Below are positions 1-15,310 of a stretch of 64,000 nucleotides of DNA, in pieces; within the stretch, counting starts at the first letter, position 1; every line of letters begins with the position of its first letter. The stretch is taken from the NCBI RefSeq assembly GCF_026420145.1, contig NZ_JAPMLV010000006.1, forward strand, positions 148,950 through 212,949. The letters run 5' to 3'. Source of the DNA: Enterobacter pseudoroggenkampii (GTDB lineage Bacteria; Pseudomonadota; Gammaproteobacteria; Enterobacterales; Enterobacteriaceae). A program made the translations under genes and the position numbers. The notes beneath the pieces were generated by a model, which was not told the origin of the DNA, did no database searches, and saw only the letters and a list, made by a program, of their open reading frames with translations.

Positions 1-1624
1 CGTTAAATACTTCCGCTACCGCGACCGCTCCCGGATCCATCACCCCATCCAGGTTCTCTTTATTGACATATGACGAGCGTCCCGCGCCGGCTTTCGCCAT
101 TTTCGACGTTGCTTCTGCGCCCTGCTGCGCGGCCTGCGCTGCCGCCTGAATATTGCCTTTCTGTAACGCCTCCAGCGCCGGTTGCAGCGCATCGATCAGC
201 GTGCGATCGCCAAGATCCGCTCCGCCGTACTGCTTCATCTGCGCCAGTCCGCTCAACAGTGCATCCGGCAGGGCGTGTCCGTCATGCAGCTTTTGCCCGG
301 CCGCGGTAAAGAAGATCGACATCAGCACCCCGCTCGACCCGCCCATCACCGTAGCCAGCCGCTCGCCAACCAGCAGCAGCAGCTTAGACACGTCTTTAAG
401 CGGGAGCGTGTTCTCCTCCAGGCGCTGCGCAATATCCCGCGCCCCTTGCGCAAAGGTGGAGCCGGTATCGCCATCGCCCACTTTGGCATCCAGCGCGTTC
501 AGACGGTTTTCGAGTTGGATCAGCGTCCTCGTTACCGAGGAGACATACTCACCCACCTGCGGATTGTCAGACGGGGTGTATTCCACGCGATCGTGAATAG
601 CGCTATGCGCCACGGTGCGCAGCGGCGCAAACGCCACGGGCTTCTGCCAGCCCAGCGTTTCAACCTCGGCGTGAATCGCCTTTTCGAAGAAATCGTTAAG
701 CTTCAGCAGCGTCAGAGAAAAGCCTTTCATATCCAGCGCGCTCACCAGCGGCGCGGGGCCTATCAGATACGCGATCTCCTCTTTCAGCGCCGAATGCGCC
801 AGCTCTTTGGTCAGCAGCGCCATCTCCAGCGCCGATACGCCGCCAAGATTGTTAATCAATACCGCAAAGCGCCCCTCTCCCGCCTGCGCGCGTAGCGGCG
901 TCACCAGCGTGTCGATAATCGCTTTGCTGTTCTGCGTATCTACGACGGAAGCGCCGGGCTCGCCGTGAATGCCCAGACCCAGCTCGACGTGGCCTTGCTT
1001 AATGCGCCCCTCTTCATCGTCGCTGCCCGGCAGATTACAGGTTTGCATCGCAACGCCCAGGCTCCAGAGGTTATCGCAGGCCTGTTGCGCAATATCCCGC
1101 ACCTCGCTCAGCGATTTCCCCTGCTCCGCCGCATAGCCCGCAATCTTGTGCACCAGTGCCGTACCGGCAATACCGCGCGGCTGCTTGTTATCCGGCAGCG
1201 CGATATCGTCTGCCACAATCACCATCTCCACCTTCAGGCCATAGCGCTTGGCCTTTTCGGCCGCCAGACCAAAGTTCAGGCGGTCGCCGGTGTAGTTTTT
1301 GACGATCAGCAGACAGCCGCGATCGCCCGTGACCGCCACAATGGCATTCAGCACCGCATCCACGCTCGGCGAGGCAAACAGATCGCCGCACACTGCCGCC
1401 GTCAGCATCCCTTTGCCGACAAACCCGGCGTGTGCGGGTTCGTGGCCTGAGCCGCCGCCGGAGATCACCGCCACGCGGCTTTTGTCCCAGTCACCGCGTG
1501 CGACGATCCTGATGGCCGGATCGATATCAAGCTTGACGAGATTGGCATGTGGCGCAGAAAGCAGTATGCCTTCAATGGCATCGTTGACCAGCTGTTTGCG
1601 ATCGTTAAAGAAGAATCTGGACAT
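1..1624 (-). CDS. dhaK: Single-chain dihydroxyacetone kinase (ATP-dependent, DhaK-DhaL fusion), 3' end cut by window
   Basis: Phosphorylates dihydroxyacetone (and glyceraldehyde) with ATP in the cytoplasm, feeding glycerol/DHA carbon into glycolysis. The minus strand is open for 541 codons from ATG 1624 to the window edge. The N-terminal DhaK domain shows GGGSGHEPAHAG at about 57-68 and GIHGEPG with H220, the residue that binds substrate covalently in the Citrobacter freundii enzyme. The C-terminal DhaL domain shows DAKVGDGDTGS, the Mg-ATP aspartate cluster. Both domains lie in one chain, so this is the ATP-dependent type and not the PTS-dependent DhaKLM type. C. freundii DHAK is about 552 residues, so only a few residues should be missing. 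It is divergent from yjgR, with 137 bp between the starts. Neighbours beyond base 1 are unseen. Confidence 0.93.
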   Translation of the reverse strand, partial: MSRFFFNDRKQLVNDAIEGILLSAPHANLVKLDIDPAIRIVARGDWDKSRVAVISGGGSGHEPAHAGFVGKGMLTAAVCGDLFASPSVDAVLNAIVAVTGDRGCLLIVKNYTGDRLNFGLAAEKAKRYGLKVEMVIVADDIALPDNKQPRGIAGTALVHKIAGYAAEQGKSLSEVRDIAQQACDNLWSLGVAMQTCNLPGSDDEEGRIKQGHVELGLGIHGEPGASVVDTQNSKAIIDTLVTPLRAQAGEGRFAVLINNLGGVSALEMALLTKELAHSALKEEIAYLIGPAPLVSALDMKGFSLTLLKLNDFFEKAIHAEVETLGWQKPVAFAPLRTVAHSAIHDRVEYTPSDNPQVGEYVSSVTRTLIQLENRLNALDAKVGDGDTGSTFAQGARDIAQRLEENTLPLKDVSKLLLLVGERLATVMGGSSGVLMSIFFTAAGQKLHDGHALPDALLSGLAQMKQYGGADLGDRTLIDALQPALEALQKGNIQAAAQAAQQGAEATSKMAKAGAGRSSYVNKENLDGVMDPGAVAVAEVFN

Positions 1625-1761
1625 AGTTTCCCACTATTTTGTGAACCGTATGCAAAAGCATAGTCCGCGCTGGATAATGCGCCGCAAAGTCAGGAATTTA
1701 CTCAACCAAATTGCTATCAGGTTGCCTATACTCCACCCAGGACTAAGAGAGGAAGCGCATC

Positions 1762-3264
1762 ATGAGTACACCATTGTTAATTGCCCGGACTCTGGAAAAA
1801 GAGCTCTATTTACTGCCCGCGATGGCGAACCGCCACGGTCTGATCACCGGCGCGACCGGGACGGGGAAAACCGTCACCCTGCAAAAGCTGGCGGAGTCGC
1901 TTTCGGAGATTGGCGTACCGGTCTTTATGGCTGACGTAAAAGGCGATTTAACCGGTGTGGCTCAGGAAGGAGCGGCCTCTGAAAAACTGCTCGAACGGCT
2001 GAAAAATATTGGCATCACGGACTGGACGCCGCATAACAATCCGGTGGTGGTGTGGGATATTTTTGGTGAGAAAGGCCATCCGGTGCGCGCCACCGTCTCC
2101 GATCTTGGCCCGCTGCTGCTGGCCCGTCTGCTTAACCTCAACGACGTGCAGTCCGGCGTGCTGAATATTATCTTCCGCATTGCCGACGATCAGGGGCTGC
2201 TGCTGCTTGATTTCAAAGATCTGCGCGCCATTACGCAGTACATCGGCGATAACGCCAAATCCTTCCAGAACCAGTACGGCAACATCAGCAGCGCCTCGGT
2301 GGGCGCCATTCAGCGTGGGCTACTGACGCTTGAGCAACAGGGCGCTGAACATTTCTTCGGTGAACCCATGCTGGATATCAAAGACTGGATGCGCACCGAC
2401 AGCAGTGGCAAAGGTATTATTAACATCCTGAGCTCAGAGAAGCTCTACCAGATGCCGAAACTCTACGCCGCCAGCCTGCTGTGGATGCTCTCCGAACTCT
2501 ATGAACAATTACCCGAAGCAGGCGATCTGGAAAAACCGAAGCTGGTGTTCTTCTTTGACGAAGCGCATCTGCTGTTTAACGATGCACCTCAGGTACTGCT
2601 GGATAAGATCGAACAGGTTATCCGCCTGATCCGCTCCAAAGGCGTCGGCGTCTGGTTTGTCTCGCAAAACCCGTCGGATATCCCCGACAACGTGCTCGGG
2701 CAGCTCGGCAACCGCGTGCAGCATGCCCTGCGCGCCTTTACGCCGAAAGATCAGAAAGCGGTGAAAGCCGCCGCGCAAACCATGCGCGCCAATCCGGCCT
2801 TTGATACCGAAGCGGCGATTCAGGCGTTAGGCACCGGTGAAGCGCTGATCTCGTTCCTCGATCCGAAGGGCAGCCCGTCCGTGGTGGAACGCGCCATGGT
2901 GATTGCCCCCTGCTCGCGCATGGGGCCGGTGACCGACGATGAGCGCAACGGCCTGATTAACCACTCTCCGGTTTACGGGAAATACGAAGACGAGGTGGAT
3001 CGCGAGTCCGCGTTCGAGATGCTGCAAAAAGGGGTCCAGGCGACAACGGAATCGCAGGATGCACCTGCCGCTAAAGGGCAATCAGTCGCCGTGGATGACG
3101 GCATTCTCGGTGGGCTCAAAGACATTCTGTTCGGCAGCACCGGGCCGCGCGGCGGCAAGCGCGACGGCGTGGTACAGACCATGGCGAAAAGCGCGGCGCG
3201 ACAGGTCACCAATCAGATCGTGCGCGGCATGCTGGGGAGTCTGTTAGGCGGCCGTCGCCGGTAG
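1762..3264 (+). CDS. yjgR: HerA/VirB4-type ATPase of the DUF853 family, YjgR
   Basis: A 500-residue cytoplasmic P-loop ATPase of unknown physiological role, equal in length to E. coli YjgR. Walker A is GATGTGKT at residues 30-37, and Walker B lies in [12 protein letters not shown] at about 260-271. These features place it near the HerA/FtsK/VirB4 ATPases. The basic, glycine-rich C-terminus ends LLGGRRR. ATG 1762 has a good ribosome site (agagagga, about 10 nt upstream). In E. coli K-12 yjgR sits elsewhere, near the idn genes, so its place next to yhcC is a difference in gene order. Its last 21 bp overlap the end of yhcC on the opposite strand, and no terminator is visible between them. Family identity is secure; function is not known. 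Confidence 0.93.
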   Translation: MSTPLLIARTLEKELYLLPAMANRHGLITGATGTGKTVTLQKLAESLSEIGVPVFMADVKGDLTGVAQEGAASEKLLERLKNIGITDWTPHNNPVVVWDIFGEKGHPVRATVSDLGPLLLARLLNLNDVQSGVLNIIFRIADDQGLLLLDFKDLRAITQYIGDNAKSFQNQYGNISSASVGAIQRGLLTLEQQGAEHFFGEPMLDIKDWMRTDSSGKGIINILSSEKLYQMPKLYAASLLWMLSELYEQLPEAGDLEKPKLVFFFDEAHLLFNDAPQVLLDKIEQVIRLIRSKGVGVWFVSQNPSDIPDNVLGQLGNRVQHALRAFTPKDQKAVKAAAQTMRANPAFDTEAAIQALGTGEALISFLDPKGSPSVVERAMVIAPCSRMGPVTDDERNGLINHSPVYGKYEDEVDRESAFEMLQKGVQATTESQDAPAAKGQSVAVDDGILGGLKDILFGSTGPRGGKRDGVVQTMAKSAARQVTNQIVRGMLGSLLGGRRR

Positions 3265-4185
3265 ACGGGGAACCCACGGGCGGCCCAGCGCCGAACCCTG
3301 CACACCGTGCTCCTGCAGATAGCGGTCGATTTCCACCATCCCCGTCCAGCGGTTTTCACACCATAGCGGTGCCAGAAGCGTTGGACGGCGGGCGCTGGCG
3401 GAGATGCGGTGGTAGACGATTTCCGGCGGCGTGTGGCGAATCATCTCCCCCGCCGTCACTGAATAGTCCTCAAGCGCAATACAGTTTAACCGCCCCGCTT
3501 CCCAGGCTTTCGCCATAATGCTTCCCTTCACGATATGCAGCGGGTGCAGCTTAATGCCGTCCACGCCGGTCTCAACCACCTTTTCCAGCGTTTCAAGACC
3601 ATGCTGTTGACCTTCACCGGGTAACCCAACAATCAGGTGCGAACAGACCTTCAGCCCGCGCTCACGGGCCAGGCGCGTGGTGCGCTGGTAGCAGGCGAAA
3701 TCATGGCCACGGTTAATACGGTGCAGGGTTTTGTCGTGCGCGGTTTGCAGGCCCAGCTCCAGCCAGATCTCGTAGCCTTGTTCTTTGTACTCGCTGAGCA
3801 GGTCCAGCACCGCGTCCGGCACGCAGTCCGGGCGCGTGCCCACGCACAGCCCAACGATGTTAGCCTGGCTGACGGCCTGCTGATACATAGAGCGCAGCAC
3901 CTGCACCTCCGCCCACGTGCTGGTGTAGGCCTGGAAATAGGCCAGATATTGCTTCGCGCGGTTCACCAGGCTGGCCTGATGGGCAAGCTGTTCCGCGATA
4001 GATTTATGCTGCTGGGCTTCGTCAGCAAAGGACGCAACGTTACAGAAGGTGCAGCCGCCGCGCCCGATGGTGCCATCACGATTCGGGCAGCTAAACCCGC
4101 CGTGCAGCGTCAGCTTGTGAACCTTTTGCCCGTACCGCTGCAAAAGATCCCCACCAAACATATTGACTAATTTCTGTAACTGCAT
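3244..4185 (-). CDS. yhcC: Radical SAM protein YhcC (Elp3-like family)
   Basis: A cytoplasmic radical S-adenosylmethionine protein of uncertain substrate. The N-terminus carries cysteines in the pattern C-x11-C-x2-C ([18 protein letters not shown]), positioned to bind a 4Fe-4S cluster; the spacing differs from the classic CxxxCxxC and fits the TIGR01212 group. [10 protein letters not shown] and [10 protein letters not shown] follow, as in Elp3-like enzymes. I chose ATG 4185 ([14 protein letters not shown]), which matches the E. coli start and gives 313 residues. An in-frame GTG at 4227 would add 14 residues and has no better ribosome site. In E. coli arcB lies next downstream; here yjgR takes that place. 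It is divergent from gltB. Confidence 0.92.
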   Translation of the reverse strand: MQLQKLVNMFGGDLLQRYGQKVHKLTLHGGFSCPNRDGTIGRGGCTFCNVASFADEAQQHKSIAEQLAHQASLVNRAKQYLAYFQAYTSTWAEVQVLRSMYQQAVSQANIVGLCVGTRPDCVPDAVLDLLSEYKEQGYEIWLELGLQTAHDKTLHRINRGHDFACYQRTTRLARERGLKVCSHLIVGLPGEGQQHGLETLEKVVETGVDGIKLHPLHIVKGSIMAKAWEAGRLNCIALEDYSVTAGEMIRHTPPEIVYHRISASARRPTLLAPLWCENRWTGMVEIDRYLQEHGVQGSALGRPWVPRLPATAA

Positions 4186-4746
4186 AATCTGATAGACCGT
4201 CCCGAAGAAAGGGGACAAGCCTGCCACTTTTAGCCTCTGTCGGCGATGACCTGGATCAATCGCCCTGGATGGCCTTTATCTATATGAATAAATACTCAGG
4301 ATTACTGCAATTTCATTCACGCTACTCGTGATTACTTTTCCTTATGTTCTGATTGTTTTTTTCATTTATAGCGCCATCACTGAAAAACAGTGACTTTATG
4401 CGGGTTTGAAGACAATGCCAGATTATTATTCTGCTATAAAACCGCTATTCAGCACGCTACATTGATAATACCGCTTACATATAGTGAGTCAGATCACACT
4501 CCGCTACGTCCTGTCAGGGCATATAATCAATGTAAATATAGTTAAATATCGTTTAATTACAATTAGATAAACTCTCTTTAGCACATTTTTGTATAAATAA
4601 GAATGCCATTTGACCTGTGTACCAATTCCCGATAAGTTGGAAATCCGCTGGAAGCTTTCTGGATGAGCGGCCTGCTCATCATATTTATGCAGTAATTGAG
4701 ATTCCCTCTGAAGCAAGTCCTCAAACTTGTTTACCTGCGCGAAAGG
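4186..4746. promoter_or_regulatory. Divergent yhcC/gltB control region
   Basis: About 560 bp of AT-rich, non-coding DNA between the yhcC start and the gltB leader. I see no convincing gene here. Runs of A/T between about 4300 and 4610 would suit bending and Lrp/IHF binding, as is established for the E. coli gltBDF promoter. I cannot place the individual sites or the transcription start by eye. Confidence 0.5.
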
Positions 4747-4830
4747 ATGAAAAAGAGGGCGAATGCGAGGTCCGCGTATGAAACGCAAACCCCGTCGCCA
4801 TGCTCTTTCTGTGCCTGTGCGCCACGGTAA
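4747..4830 (+). CDS. Possible upstream reading frame 1 in the gltB leader (27 residues)
   Basis: ATG 4747 follows a purine-rich ribosome site (gaaagg) at close spacing and runs 27 codons to TAA 4828. The peptide starts MKKRANARSAYE and ends CSFCACAPR. It overlaps upstream frame 2 in another phase. It could be a leader peptide or chance; only the ribosome site and position favour it. Confidence 0.25.
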   Translation: MKKRANARSAYETQTPSPCSFCACAPR

Positions 4831-4872
4831 AGTTCAGTGGGAAGCCCGACGAGCCTGGGGAGGTTCACTGAT

Positions 4873-10761
<5,889 letters not shown>

Positions 10762-10792
10762 AAAAAACAGGCCCGATTGGGCCTGTTTTTTT
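10762..10792. terminator. Bidirectional terminator between gltD and sspB
   Basis: A stem aacaggccc / gggcctgtt with loop gatt, flanked by an A-run on one side and a T-run on the other, serves both converging operons. The sspB stop codon lies at its edge. Confidence 0.9.
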
Positions 10793-11294
10793 ATTTCACG
10801 ACGCGAAGAGCCGGACGACCACCGCGCGGAGGCGGATCGTCATCAGGGTCATTGTCGTCGTGATGATCGGGTTTATCGCCATCAATCAGTGACATCACCG
10901 TGTCGCTTTCGCGCTCATCGGATGCGTTGTCATCATTCAGGCTGGCAACATCTTCATCATACGCCGCTTCCGGCTCGAACATGGTACCCGCACCGTTTTC
11001 ACGCGCGTAGATAGCCAGCACAGCTGCCAGAGGTACGGAAACCTGACGCGGAACGCCGCCGAAACGCGCGTTGAAGCGCACTTCATCGTTTGCCAGCTCC
11101 AGGTTACCCACCGCACGCGGCGCAATGTTCAGTACGATCTGTCCGTCACGCGCGTATTCCATTGGAACCAGCACGCCCGGCAACGTCACATCCACAACCA
11201 GGTGCGGCGTGAGCTGGTTATCCAGCAGCCATTCATAGAAGGCGCGCAGCAGATACGGACGGCGTGGGGTCAGTTGTGACATTTCCACAGTCAT
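10791..11294 (-). CDS. sspB: ClpXP adaptor SspB
   Basis: Cytoplasmic adaptor that binds ssrA-tagged stalled-translation products and delivers them to ClpXP; it also tethers N-RseA for degradation in the sigma-E pathway, which links it functionally to degS in this window. The folded domain covers about 1-115, then an acidic, disordered linker, then the C-terminal RGGRPALRVVK tail that docks on ClpX. With ATG 11294 it has 167 residues; an internal ATG at 11282 (MSQLTPRRP) aligns better with the E. coli start. The first ATG overlaps the sspA stop (TAATG), suggesting translational coupling. Confidence 0.96.
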   Translation of the reverse strand: MTVEMSQLTPRRPYLLRAFYEWLLDNQLTPHLVVDVTLPGVLVPMEYARDGQIVLNIAPRAVGNLELANDEVRFNARFGGVPRQVSVPLAAVLAIYARENGAGTMFEPEAAYDEDVASLNDDNASDERESDTVMSLIDGDKPDHHDDNDPDDDPPPRGGRPALRVVK

Positions 11295-11932
11295 TAGCCT
11301 CGGCCGAGACGCATTTCACGTTCCGGTTCAGTTAAAGATGCCAGGAAAGAGTCGCGTTCAAATACGCGAGTCATATAGCCTTTCAGCTCTTTCGCGCCAG
11401 GACCGCTGAACTCTACGCCCAGGGTTGGCAGACGCCACAGCAGCGGTGCCAGGTAGCAATCCACCAGGCTGAACTCATCGCTCAGGAAGAACGGCTTCTG
11501 ACCAAACACCGGGGCGATAGCCAGCAGCTCTTCACGCAGCTGCTTACGCGCAGCGTCAGCTTCAGAAGCGGAACCGCTGACGATAACGTTCATCAGCGAG
11601 TACCAGTCTTTTTCAATACGCTGCATGTACAGGCGGCTTTCACCACGCGCGACAGGGTAAACAGGCATCAGTGGCGGATGCGGGAAACGCTCATCCAGAT
11701 ATTCCATAATGATACGGGATTCCCACAGGGTCAGCTCGCGATCCACCAGCGTCGGTACGCTTTGGCTCGGGTTGAGATCGATCAGATCCTGAGGCGGGTT
11801 ATCCTTTTCCACATGCTCGATCTCAAAACTGACACCCTTCTCGGCCAGCACGATACGAACCTGATGGCTATAAATGTCAGTAGGACCAGAAAACAGCGTC
11901 ATTACCGAACGTTTGTTGGCAGCGACAGCCAT
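11294..11932 (-). CDS. sspA: Stringent starvation protein A
   Basis: An RNA polymerase-associated protein with a glutathione-S-transferase fold (212 residues, the E. coli length). It is induced by starvation, lowers H-NS and supports acid tolerance. The thioredoxin-like N-terminal domain starts around MTLFSGPTDIYSHQVR and the helical C-terminal domain around residue 90. E. coli SspA is known to lack glutathione transferase activity. It is first in the sspAB operon. The roughly 300 bp upstream (11933-12185) is AT-rich promoter sequence with no gene. Confidence 0.97.
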   Translation of the reverse strand: MAVAANKRSVMTLFSGPTDIYSHQVRIVLAEKGVSFEIEHVEKDNPPQDLIDLNPSQSVPTLVDRELTLWESRIIMEYLDERFPHPPLMPVYPVARGESRLYMQRIEKDWYSLMNVIVSGSASEADAARKQLREELLAIAPVFGQKPFFLSDEFSLVDCYLAPLLWRLPTLGVEFSGPGAKELKGYMTRVFERDSFLASLTEPEREMRLGRG

Positions 11933-12185
11933 GAAAACCTCCAGGTATATTCAGAATTTTTACTGCTACCAGCCCAACAGGGGCCAGCCAGATGTTGTAT
12001 CGCCCATCCCAGAGAAAACACATTGTTCAAGAAACGAACAAAAATCGAGTATTCACCGATATTTGGGCAGAAAATTGGATGATAGTTTACCAGATTTTGA
12101 TGGCTTTGTGGTGAGGGGATTCTGGAAATGTGGAAAAAGAGAAGATATATGCATGGAGATTGTGGATAACCTGCGCATTATCCAT

Positions 12186-12213
12186 AAAAAAACCCGCCGA
12201 AGCGGGTTTTTCG
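12186..12213 (-). terminator. Terminator of the rplM-rpsI operon
   Basis: Stem aaacccgc / gcgggttt with a four-base loop, followed on the minus strand by seven T. It lies 28 bp after the rpsI stop. Confidence 0.9.
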
Positions 12214-12240
12214 CCAATCGTTCTGCGTAAGCAGAATGGA

Positions 12241-12636
<396 letters not shown>

Positions 12637-12648
12637 CTATAATCCCGA

Positions 12649-13275
<627 letters not shown>

Positions 13276-13318
13276 AATGTGATTTGGAATGGGTTTTTCG
13301 GGGTTAAGTATTGTGCGG

Positions 13319-13363
13319 TCTGGTGCCCTCACCCCCGGCCCCTCTCCCACAGGGAGAGGGTGG
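13319..13363. repeat. GC-rich hairpin repeat, copy 1
   Basis: Contains ccctctccc aca gggagaggg, a nine-base-pair stem with a three-base loop, preceded by tctggtgccctcaccccc. It resembles the REP-like palindromes common between genes in Enterobacter and Klebsiella. Copy 2 follows at a period of 57 bp. Confidence 0.75.
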
Positions 13364-13375
13364 CATTTATTAACG

Positions 13376-13422
13376 TCTGGTGCCCTCCCCCCCAGCCACT
13401 CTCCCACAGGGAGAGGGTGACG
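13376..13422. repeat. GC-rich hairpin repeat, copy 2
   Basis: Same orientation as copy 1 and nearly the same sequence (tctggtgccctc then ctctccc aca gggagag). It ends just before the zapE stop codon, so the pair sits in the 3' region of zapE and may protect or end its mRNA. Confidence 0.75.
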
Positions 13423-13426
13423 TTTG

Positions 13427-14551
13427 TTACGGCATATGCTCCAGCTTCAGGTATTCCTCGCTCTGCATCTCCTGCAGGCGCGACAGGCAGCGCTGGAATT
13501 CAAACTTCAGCCGCTCGCCCTGGTAAATCTCATATAAAGGTACCTCGGCGCTGACCACCAGCTTGACGTGGCGCTCATAAAACTCGTCCACCAGCGCAAT
13601 GAAGCGCCGTGCTTCGCTCTCCATCAGCCGCGTCATCACCGGTACATCCAGCACCATCACGGTGTGGAACAGACGCGAAAGCGCAATGTAGTCGTGCTGG
13701 CTGCGGGCATCCACGCAGAGCGTCGTAAAGGAGACCGCCAGCGTTTGGTTTTCGACGCCAAGAGTGGGCAGCGGACGATGGTTAATCTCGAGTTCCGGGG
13801 TGTGATCGCGTTTTGCCCCCGCCAGCGCCAGCCAAAGCTTATCCATCTCGCGGGTGGTCTCTGCATTTAACGGCGAAAGCCAGAGGTGCGCCTGTGTCAG
13901 GGTTCGCAGACGATAATCGACACCGGCATCGACGTTCATGATGTCGCAGTGCTGCTTGAGGGCGTCGATGGCGGGCAGGAAGCGTGCCCGCTGCAGGCCG
14001 TTACGATAGAGCTCATCCGGCGGGATATTCGACGTGGCCACCAGCGTGATTCCGCGGGCAAATAGCGCTTTCATCAGGCCACCTAACAGCATGGCATCGG
14101 TGATGTCAGACACAAAAAACTCATCGAAGCAGAGCACGTCGGTTTCCGCCTTGAACCTGTCGGCCACAATCTCCAGCGGATCGCTTTTACCCTGCAGTGC
14201 GGTCAGCTCTTCATGCACCCGCAGCATAAAACGATGGAAGTGCAGGCGCTGTTTGCGTGCGCCCGGCAGGCTCAGATAGAACAGGTCCATCAGCCAGGTT
14301 TTTCCGCGACCGACCCCGCCCCACATATATAAACCGCGCACCGGCGCATGAGCCTGCGGCGCTTTTTTACCGAGCAACCGCCCAAACGCCGCCTTTAGGC
14401 CACCGTTCTGTTCGACTTCAGCGGGTTTTGCCGTGAGCTCCTGATAAATCATCTCCAGACGGTTTACCGCCTCACGTTGAACGTCATCCGGCTGATGAGT
14501 GCCCTCGTTTAGGGCCAGTTGATATCGCGATGCAGGGGACAGGTTTTGCAT
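13427..14551 (-). CDS. zapE: Cell division ATPase ZapE (AFG1-like)
   Basis: A 374-residue AAA-type ATPase that associates with FtsZ at the septum and destabilises Z-ring polymers late in division. Walker A is GGVGRGKT at residues 78-85. Walker B lies in VLCFDEFFVSDITDA around 140. ATSNIPPDELYRNGLQR contains sensor-like residues. The length matches E. coli YhcM. It is divergent from zapG, another division-related gene, across about 190 bp. The two GC-rich hairpin repeats follow its stop. Confidence 0.96.
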   Translation of the reverse strand: MQNLSPASRYQLALNEGTHQPDDVQREAVNRLEMIYQELTAKPAEVEQNGGLKAAFGRLLGKKAPQAHAPVRGLYMWGGVGRGKTWLMDLFYLSLPGARKQRLHFHRFMLRVHEELTALQGKSDPLEIVADRFKAETDVLCFDEFFVSDITDAMLLGGLMKALFARGITLVATSNIPPDELYRNGLQRARFLPAIDALKQHCDIMNVDAGVDYRLRTLTQAHLWLSPLNAETTREMDKLWLALAGAKRDHTPELEINHRPLPTLGVENQTLAVSFTTLCVDARSQHDYIALSRLFHTVMVLDVPVMTRLMESEARRFIALVDEFYERHVKLVVSAEVPLYEIYQGERLKFEFQRCLSRLQEMQSEEYLKLEHMP

Positions 14552-14740
14552 AATCTTATTGTTATTCCTTCAATTAACGCTCACCAGCAGACGCGACTGA
14601 TGAAAAAAAGGCCGTTCTACACTACGCGATGATACGTCAGGATTCCACTTCTACGGAAATAGCGGTTATAGTGGCATTATCAGGCACAGGCAGGAGCCGA
14701 GCCAACACCCTACGGAACAACAAGACAACGGGAGAAGTTC

Positions 14741-15139
14741 ATGACCTGGGAATATGCGCTAATCGGTTTAGTCGTCGGCATCGTTATCGGTGCTGTGGCC
14801 ATGCGTTTCGGTAATCGCAAATTGCGTCAGCAGCAGTCACTGCAGTACGAACTGGAAAAGAACAAAGCCGAGCTGGAAGAGTATCGTGAAGAGCTGGTCA
14901 GCCATTTTGCCCGTAGCGCCGAGCTGCTGGACAACATGGCGACCGACTATCGTCAGCTGTATCAACATATGGCCAAAAGCTCCAGCAGCCTGCTGCCGGA
15001 AATGACCGCGGAAACCAACCCGTTCCGCAACCGTCTGGCTGACTCTGAAGCCGGTAACGATCAGGCGCCCGTTCAGATGCCTCGCGACTATTCCGATGGC
15101 GCGTCCGGCCTGCTGCGCGGCGGTGTAAAACGCGATTAA
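14741..15139 (+). CDS. zapG: Inner-membrane division/envelope protein ZapG (YhcB)
   Basis: A 132-residue DUF1043 protein with one N-terminal membrane helix (about 5-22, YALIGLVVGIVIGAVAM) and a cytoplasmic coiled coil (about 28-75). E. coli YhcB coordinates division with phospholipid and peptidoglycan synthesis. The C-terminal third is polar and probably disordered. Ribosome site gggag lies upstream of ATG 14741. Confidence 0.95.
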   Translation: MTWEYALIGLVVGIVIGAVAMRFGNRKLRQQQSLQYELEKNKAELEEYREELVSHFARSAELLDNMATDYRQLYQHMAKSSSSLLPEMTAETNPFRNRLADSEAGNDQAPVQMPRDYSDGASGLLRGGVKRD

Positions 15140-15161
15140 TCGCACAACCTGAATTTATTTT

Positions 15162-15191
15162 ACGGGCGCAGCGATTGCGCCCGTCCTTTCT
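15162..15191 (+). terminator. Terminator-like hairpin after zapG
   Basis: Stem acgggcgca / tgcgcccgt with a short loop, followed by a weak pyrimidine run (cctttctt). It probably separates zapG from degQ. Confidence 0.6.
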
Positions 15192-15310
15192 TGATGACCC
15201 CAGCTATCATTTAGTTAAACACCTCATTGTTCAGCGGTTTAAAATTCAATAACATCAACGTGTTTTTGGGGCCGTTTTTCCTTTATTCCAGGTTACGAGA
15301 GTCAACATCG

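Noticed and set aside
4504..4788. A 94-codon minus-strand frame in the gltB upstream region
   Set aside because: No ribosome site, no similarity I recognise, and it lies across the regulatory region and leader of gltB.
4837..4872. GTG 4837 as the gltB start (12 extra residues)
   Set aside because: ATG 4873 has a good ribosome site and gives the exact family length with Cys12 after an 11-residue propeptide.
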